Shown one piece after another: positions 4,037-7,532 of a stretch of 7,532 nt of DNA; the stretch's first letter is position 1, and each line of letters begins with the position of its first letter. A program made the translations under genes and the position numbers. The notes below the pieces were generated by a model, which ran no database searches, was not told the origin of the DNA, and worked only from the letters and a program-made list of their open reading frames with translations. Source of the stretch: Pseudomonadota bacterium (GTDB lineage: Bacteria > Pseudomonadota > Alphaproteobacteria > Acetobacterales > Acetobacteraceae); the NCBI GenBank assembly GCA_021815835.1, contig JAKAZN010000075.1, forward strand, positions 1-7,532. The letters run 5' to 3'.

Positions 4037-5769
4037 CCCCCCGCGAAGCCGCGATCGCCGATTTCCTCGCCCGCCACGGTTATGCCGCCGCGCGCGCCGA
4101 CCCGCTCGCCCAGGATGCGAGCTTCCGCCGTTATCTGCGCCTGACCGGCGGTCCGCGTCCGGCGATTCTGATGGACGCGCCGCCGCCCGAGGATGTCCGC
4201 CCGTTCCTCGGCGTCGCGTCCCATCTGGCCAGCCTCGGCCTGTCGGCGCCCGCGATCCTCGCTGCCGATCCCCGCGCCGGCCTGGTCCTGGAGGAGGATT
4301 TCGGCGACGCAATGTTCGCCACTCTCCTCGACCGGGGCGCCGATCCCGCCCCGCTGTTCGACGCCGCCATCGACGCGCTCGCGGTGATCCAGCGCGCGCC
4401 CGCCCCCAAGGGCCTGCCGGCCTGGGACGGTCGCGCGATGATCGCCGCCACGCTCGATCCGCTGCTGAACTGGTGGTGGCCCGCCGCGTTCGGCGCCGCC
4501 CCGCCGCCCGCCGCGCGCGCCGAGATCGAGGCCGCGCTCGCCGCGACCCTCGCCCCGCTCGCGCGCGAACCGCGCGTGACGGTCCATCGTGATTTCTTCG
4601 CCGGCAACCTGGTCTGGTTGCCCGAGCGCGCCGGCCCCGCCCGGGTCGGCCTGCTCGATTTCCAGGGCGCCGCAATCGGCTCCCCCGCCTACGACCTCGT
4701 CTCCCTGGTGCAGGACGCGCGGCGCGACCTGCCGCCCGAGCTCGCCGAGCGGGCCATCGCCCGCCTGCTCGCCGCCCGCCCCGAACTGGACCCGGACGCA
4801 TTCCGCGCCGCCTTCGCCATCTGCGCCGCGCAGCGCCACCTGCGGGTGGCGACCCAGTTCTTCCGCCTCGCCCGCCGTGACCACCGGCCCGCATATCTCG
4901 CCCACGGCCCACGCGCCTGGGCGCTGCTCGCCGCCGCGCTGCGCCATCCGCAAGCGGCCCCCCTCGCCGCCGCACTCGATCGCTGGATCCCGCCCGACCG
5001 CCGCGCCACGCCCCCGCCGCCACGTCCCGCGCCACGCCCGCTCGCCCCGCGCGCGGCCATGGTGCTCGCCGCCGGCCTGGGCACGCGGATGCGCCCGCTC
5101 ACCGACGCCACCGCCAAGCCGCTGCTGCCGCTCGGCGGGCGCAGCCTGCTCGATCACGCGCTGGACCGGCTTGCCGCCGCCGGGGTGGAGCGGGTCGCGG
5201 TCAACGCGTTCTGGCAGGCCGATCGGGTCGCCGCCGCGCTCGCCGCCCGGCCCGCCCCGCCGCGCACGGAGCTGCTGCGGGAGGCGAGCTTGCTGGATAC
5301 CGGCGGCGGCGCGCGCGCGGCGCTCGATCGTCTCGGCCCCGATCCGTTCTTCGTCGTCAACGGCGACGCGTTCTGGCTGGACGGACCCCGGCCCGCGCTG
5401 GCCCGCCTCGCCGACGCCTTCGCCCGCGCCGAGCTGGACGCGGTCCTGCTGCTGCATCGCACCTGCCAGGTGGGCGCGGAGGTGGGCCCGGGCGATTTCG
5501 CCCTCGATCCCTGGGGCACCCCGCGCCGGCGCGGGGAGCGCGAAATCGCCCCCTATGTCTTCGCCGGCGTGCAACTGATCGCGCCCGCCCTGCTGGACGA
5601 CATGCCGCAAGGTCCGTTCAGCATGAACCGCGCCTGGGATCGCGCGCTCGCCGCCGGCCGGCTCGCCGCGGTGGTGCATGACGGTCTCTGGTTCCACCTC
5701 TCCACTCCCGCCGATCTGGCGGAGGCCGAGGCGGTGCTGCAGGAACGGCGCACCGGCGATACGCGATGA
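4033..5769 (+). CDS. amgK-murU: Fused N-acetylmuramate/GlcNAc anomeric kinase and MurNAc-1-P uridylyltransferase (AmgK-MurU)
   Basis: One uninterrupted 578-residue frame contains two enzymes of peptidoglycan recycling. Residues 1-320 are an AmgK-type aminoglycoside-phosphotransferase-fold kinase: QDASFRRYLRL (27-37), ILMDAPP (45-51), the catalytic loop HRDFFAGN (185-192, His185/Asp187/Asn192) and LLDFQGA (207-213, metal Asp209). Residues 341-578 are a MurU-type nucleotidyltransferase: AMVLAAGLGTRMRPLT (342-357), Lys362 in AKPLLPL, VVNGDAFW (441-448) and the C-terminal WFHLSTPADLAEAE (553-566). Residues 321-340 form a Pro/Arg-rich linker. AmgK phosphorylates recovered MurNAc at the anomeric carbon, and MurU adds UMP to give UDP-MurNAc, bypassing de novo MurA/MurB synthesis. 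These are usually two adjacent genes. The start at 4033 overlaps the tsaE stop, and the stop overlaps addB as ATGA (5766-5769). The internal Met343 (ATG at 5059) has no ribosome site, so a separate MurU is unlikely. Function is inferred from family and context. Confidence 0.88.
   Translation: MTPREAAIADFLARHGYAAARADPLAQDASFRRYLRLTGGPRPAILMDAPPPEDVRPFLGVASHLASLGLSAPAILAADPRAGLVLEEDFGDAMFATLLDRGADPAPLFDAAIDALAVIQRAPAPKGLPAWDGRAMIAATLDPLLNWWWPAAFGAAPPPAARAEIEAALAATLAPLAREPRVTVHRDFFAGNLVWLPERAGPARVGLLDFQGAAIGSPAYDLVSLVQDARRDLPPELAERAIARLLAARPELDPDAFRAAFAICAAQRHLRVATQFFRLARRDHRPAYLAHGPRAWALLAAALRHPQAAPLAAALDRWIPPDRRATPPPPRPAPRPLAPRAAMVLAAGLGTRMRPLTDATAKPLLPLGGRSLLDHALDRLAAAGVERVAVNAFWQADRVAAALAARPAPPRTELLREASLLDTGGGARAALDRLGPDPFFVVNGDAFWLDGPRPALARLADAFARAELDAVLLLHRTCQVGAEVGPGDFALDPWGTPRRRGEREIAPYVFAGVQLIAPALLDDMPQGPFSMNRAWDRALAAGRLAAVVHDGLWFHLSTPADLAEAEAVLQERRTGDTR
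4993..5052 (+). other. Proline/arginine-rich interdomain linker of the AmgK-MurU fusion
   Basis: This part of the frame encodes residues 321-340, composed almost wholly of Pro, Arg and Ala, between the last kinase helix (LDRWIP) and the first MurU strand (AMVLAAG). It contains no stop codon, no frameshift signal that I can see and no purine-rich ribosome site, so the two domains appear to be made as one chain. Confidence 0.7.
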
Positions 5770-7532
5770 ACCTGTTCACCCTCGCCCCGGACCGGCCGTT
5801 CCTGGACACGCTTGCCCAAGCCTGGCTCGACCATGCGGGCACCGGCGATCCGCTGGCGCCGGCGCGCGGCCTGATCCTGCTGCCGACGCGCCGCGCCGCC
5901 CGCGCGCTGGCGGACGCCTTCCTCCGCGTCTCCGACGGGCGCCCGCTGCTGCTGCCGCGCATCGCCGCGCTCGGCGCGCTGGACGAGGCACCGCTGGCGC
6001 TCGCCGGTGCGCTCGATCTTCCCCCGGCGATCGAGCCAATGCTGCGCCTCGCGATCCTGTCGCGGCTGATCCTGGCGATGAACGGCCATCGCGGCGCGCC
6101 CGAGGCCGCCGACCGCGCCTGGGCGCTGGCGCGCGACCTCGCCGATCTGATGGACCAGGCGGCGCGCGCCGAAATCGACCTCGCCGACCGACTGCCCGAG
6201 GCGGCCGATCCGCGCTTCGCCGCCCATTGGGCCGAGACGGTGTCTTTCCTGCGCATCGTCACCGTGACCTGGCCGCGCGTTCTGGCCGAGCGCGGCCTCG
6301 CCGACCCGGTCGCCCGCGCGGTGGCGCTGCTGAGCGCGCAGGCGCGGGCCTGGGAGGATTCCCCCCCGGCCGAGCCGGTCTGGCTCGCCGGCACCACCGC
6401 CGCGATTCCGGCGGTCGCGCGGCTGGCGCGCGCGCTGGCCCGGGCGCCGGAGGGCGCGGTGATCCTGCCGGGGCTGGACCCGGACCTGCCCGATGCCGCG
6501 TGGGACGCGCTGGGGCCGGAGCATCCGCAGGCGGGGTTGCGGGACTTGCTCGCCCGGTTGGGCGCGAGCCGGGCGGATGTGCGCCCCTGGCCGGGCGCCG
6601 CGCGCTCCGCGATCCTTCCCGCCAGCCCCGGGGACGGCATTCCCGCCGGCCGGATCGCGCTGCTGCGCCGGGCGCTGCTGCCCGGGGCGGCGCTGACCGA
6701 TTGGCAGGCGCGGGACCAGCCGGTCGCGCTGGCGGGCCTCTCCCGCCTCGATCCGGCCGATCCGCGGGAGGAAGCCGCCGCCATCGCCGCGATCCTGCGC
6801 GCGGCGCTGGAACGGCCGGGCGCGCGCGCCGCGCTGGTCACGCCCGATCGTGCGCTGGCGGGACGGGTGGCGGCCGAGCTGCTGCGCTTCGGCGTCATCG
6901 CCGACGACAGTGCCGGCGAGCCCCTGATCGACACCCCGCCCGCCGTGCTGCTGCGCCTGCTGATCCGCGCGGTGGCCGAGGAGCTGGCCCCGGTGCCGCT
7001 GCTCGCGCTGCTCAAGCATCCCCTTGCCGCCCTGGGCCTCGCCCCGCCCGCGTGCCGCGCGGCGGCGCGGGGATTGGAAATCGCCTGCCTGCGCGGCCCG
7101 CGCCCCGCCCCGGGCCTGACGGGATTGCGCCAGGCGATCGCCCGGCTGGCGCCGGATTCCCGCGCGCCGCACGCGGATTTCCTCGCGCGGGTCGAAGCCT
7201 GCCTCGCGCCGCTGCTGCGCATCGAAGCCGGAATCGGCGCGGCGCCGCGGGAGATGCTGGATGGGCTGATCCGCGCCGCGGAATCGGTGGCGGCCACGGA
7301 TACGGAGGACGGCCCGGACCGCCTCTGGTCCGGCGAGGAAGGCGCGGCGCTGGCCGAACACCTGGCCGCGCTGCGCCCCGCGCTGGACGAGCTTCCCGAT
7401 CAGCGTCGCGCCATCCTGCCCGCCCTGCTCGACGCGGTGCTGGAAGGCGCGGTCGTTCGCTCCCGCCGCGCGCTCCGCGGACGCGAGGGGACCGAGCATC
7501 CCCGCGTCTTCATCTGGGGCCTGCTGGAAGCC
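5766..7532 (+). CDS. addB: Double-strand break repair protein AddB, N-terminal part (runs off the window)
   Basis: The frame starts at the ATG inside the ATGA overlap with amgK-murU and stays open for 589 codons to the window edge. AddB of this group is usually around 1000 residues, so roughly 40% is missing, including the C-terminal RecB-type nuclease and its cysteine (Fe-S) region. AddB pairs with AddA to resect DNA double-strand ends before RecA loading. Family-typical segments are LILLPTRRAARALADAF (36-52), WLAGTTAAIPAVARLARAL (206-224), ILPGLD (233-238), a central helicase-like part with DPREEAAAIAAILR (332-345) and ALVTPDRALAGRVAAEL (356-372), and HPRVFIWGLLEA (578-589). No Walker A GxGKT is visible in the N-terminal region, where the PTRRAAR segment stands instead. 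addA probably follows downstream, as in other Alphaproteobacteria, but it is not in view. Confidence 0.92.
   Translation, partial: MNLFTLAPDRPFLDTLAQAWLDHAGTGDPLAPARGLILLPTRRAARALADAFLRVSDGRPLLLPRIAALGALDEAPLALAGALDLPPAIEPMLRLAILSRLILAMNGHRGAPEAADRAWALARDLADLMDQAARAEIDLADRLPEAADPRFAAHWAETVSFLRIVTVTWPRVLAERGLADPVARAVALLSAQARAWEDSPPAEPVWLAGTTAAIPAVARLARALARAPEGAVILPGLDPDLPDAAWDALGPEHPQAGLRDLLARLGASRADVRPWPGAARSAILPASPGDGIPAGRIALLRRALLPGAALTDWQARDQPVALAGLSRLDPADPREEAAAIAAILRAALERPGARAALVTPDRALAGRVAAELLRFGVIADDSAGEPLIDTPPAVLLRLLIRAVAEELAPVPLLALLKHPLAALGLAPPACRAAARGLEIACLRGPRPAPGLTGLRQAIARLAPDSRAPHADFLARVEACLAPLLRIEAGIGAAPREMLDGLIRAAESVAATDTEDGPDRLWSGEEGAALAEHLAALRPALDELPDQRRAILPALLDAVLEGAVVRSRRALRGREGTEHPRVFIWGLLEA

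Noticed and set aside
3823..5697. Minus-strand open frame of 624 codons opposite tsaE and amgK-murU
   Set aside because: The + strand genes have clear catalytic motifs over the same bases, and the antisense translation is low-complexity without family features.
5553..7499. Minus-strand open frame of 648 codons opposite addB
   Set aside because: It is antisense to a recognisable AddB. The translation is Arg/Gln/Gly-rich without motifs and straddles the amgK-murU/addB junction.
1..7532. CRISPR array, tRNA or rRNA gene, transposase or phage genes
   Set aside because: I found no regularly spaced 25-40 base repeats, no cloverleaf with a T-loop consensus, no rRNA-like segment and no mobile-element protein motifs on either strand.

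Overview
The window reads as chromosomal DNA from a very GC-rich alphaproteobacterium. A Rhodospirillales/Acetobacteraceae-like lineage is my best guess, based on the codon usage (almost all third positions G or C) and on the order tsaE - amgK - murU - addB, an arrangement I know from Alphaproteobacteria. The lineage is an inference from gene content and is not proven. All supported genes lie on the + strand.

Layout. Positions 1-712 carry no gene I can support. The first ~300 bases are G-rich low-complexity DNA. Positions 360-570 hold an inverted repeat (366-402), a strong 13-bp hairpin (464-501) and a short repeat block of the 9-mer CCTCCGTGN followed by an A-tract (529-580). A plausible extended -10 promoter (649-676) lies just before the first gene. 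Positions 713-3527 encode three closely spaced metabolic enzymes: an acyl-CoA dehydrogenase, a crotonase-fold (enoyl-CoA hydratase/isomerase-like) protein and an HpcH/HpaI-type metal-dependent aldolase. Together they look like an oxidation / hydration-or-isomerisation / C-C cleavage module for an unidentified CoA-activated or oxo-acid substrate.

Positions 3581-7532 hold a housekeeping operon: tsaE (t6A tRNA modification ATPase), a single gene that fuses the cell-wall-recycling sugar kinase AmgK to the uridylyltransferase MurU, and the first 589 codons of addB (double-strand break repair), which runs off the right edge. tsaE/amgK-murU and amgK-murU/addB each share a 4-base ATGA stop/start overlap, and a GTG that would begin an extended tsaE overlaps the aldolase stop in the same way.

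The most notable item is the AmgK-MurU fusion. It joins two consecutive steps of MurNAc recycling (anomeric phosphorylation, then UMP transfer) in one 578-residue protein with a Pro/Arg-rich linker. Secondary items are the crotonase homologue, which lacks both canonical hydratase glutamates, the ambiguous tsaE start behind a hairpin, and the structured, repeat-bearing leader region.
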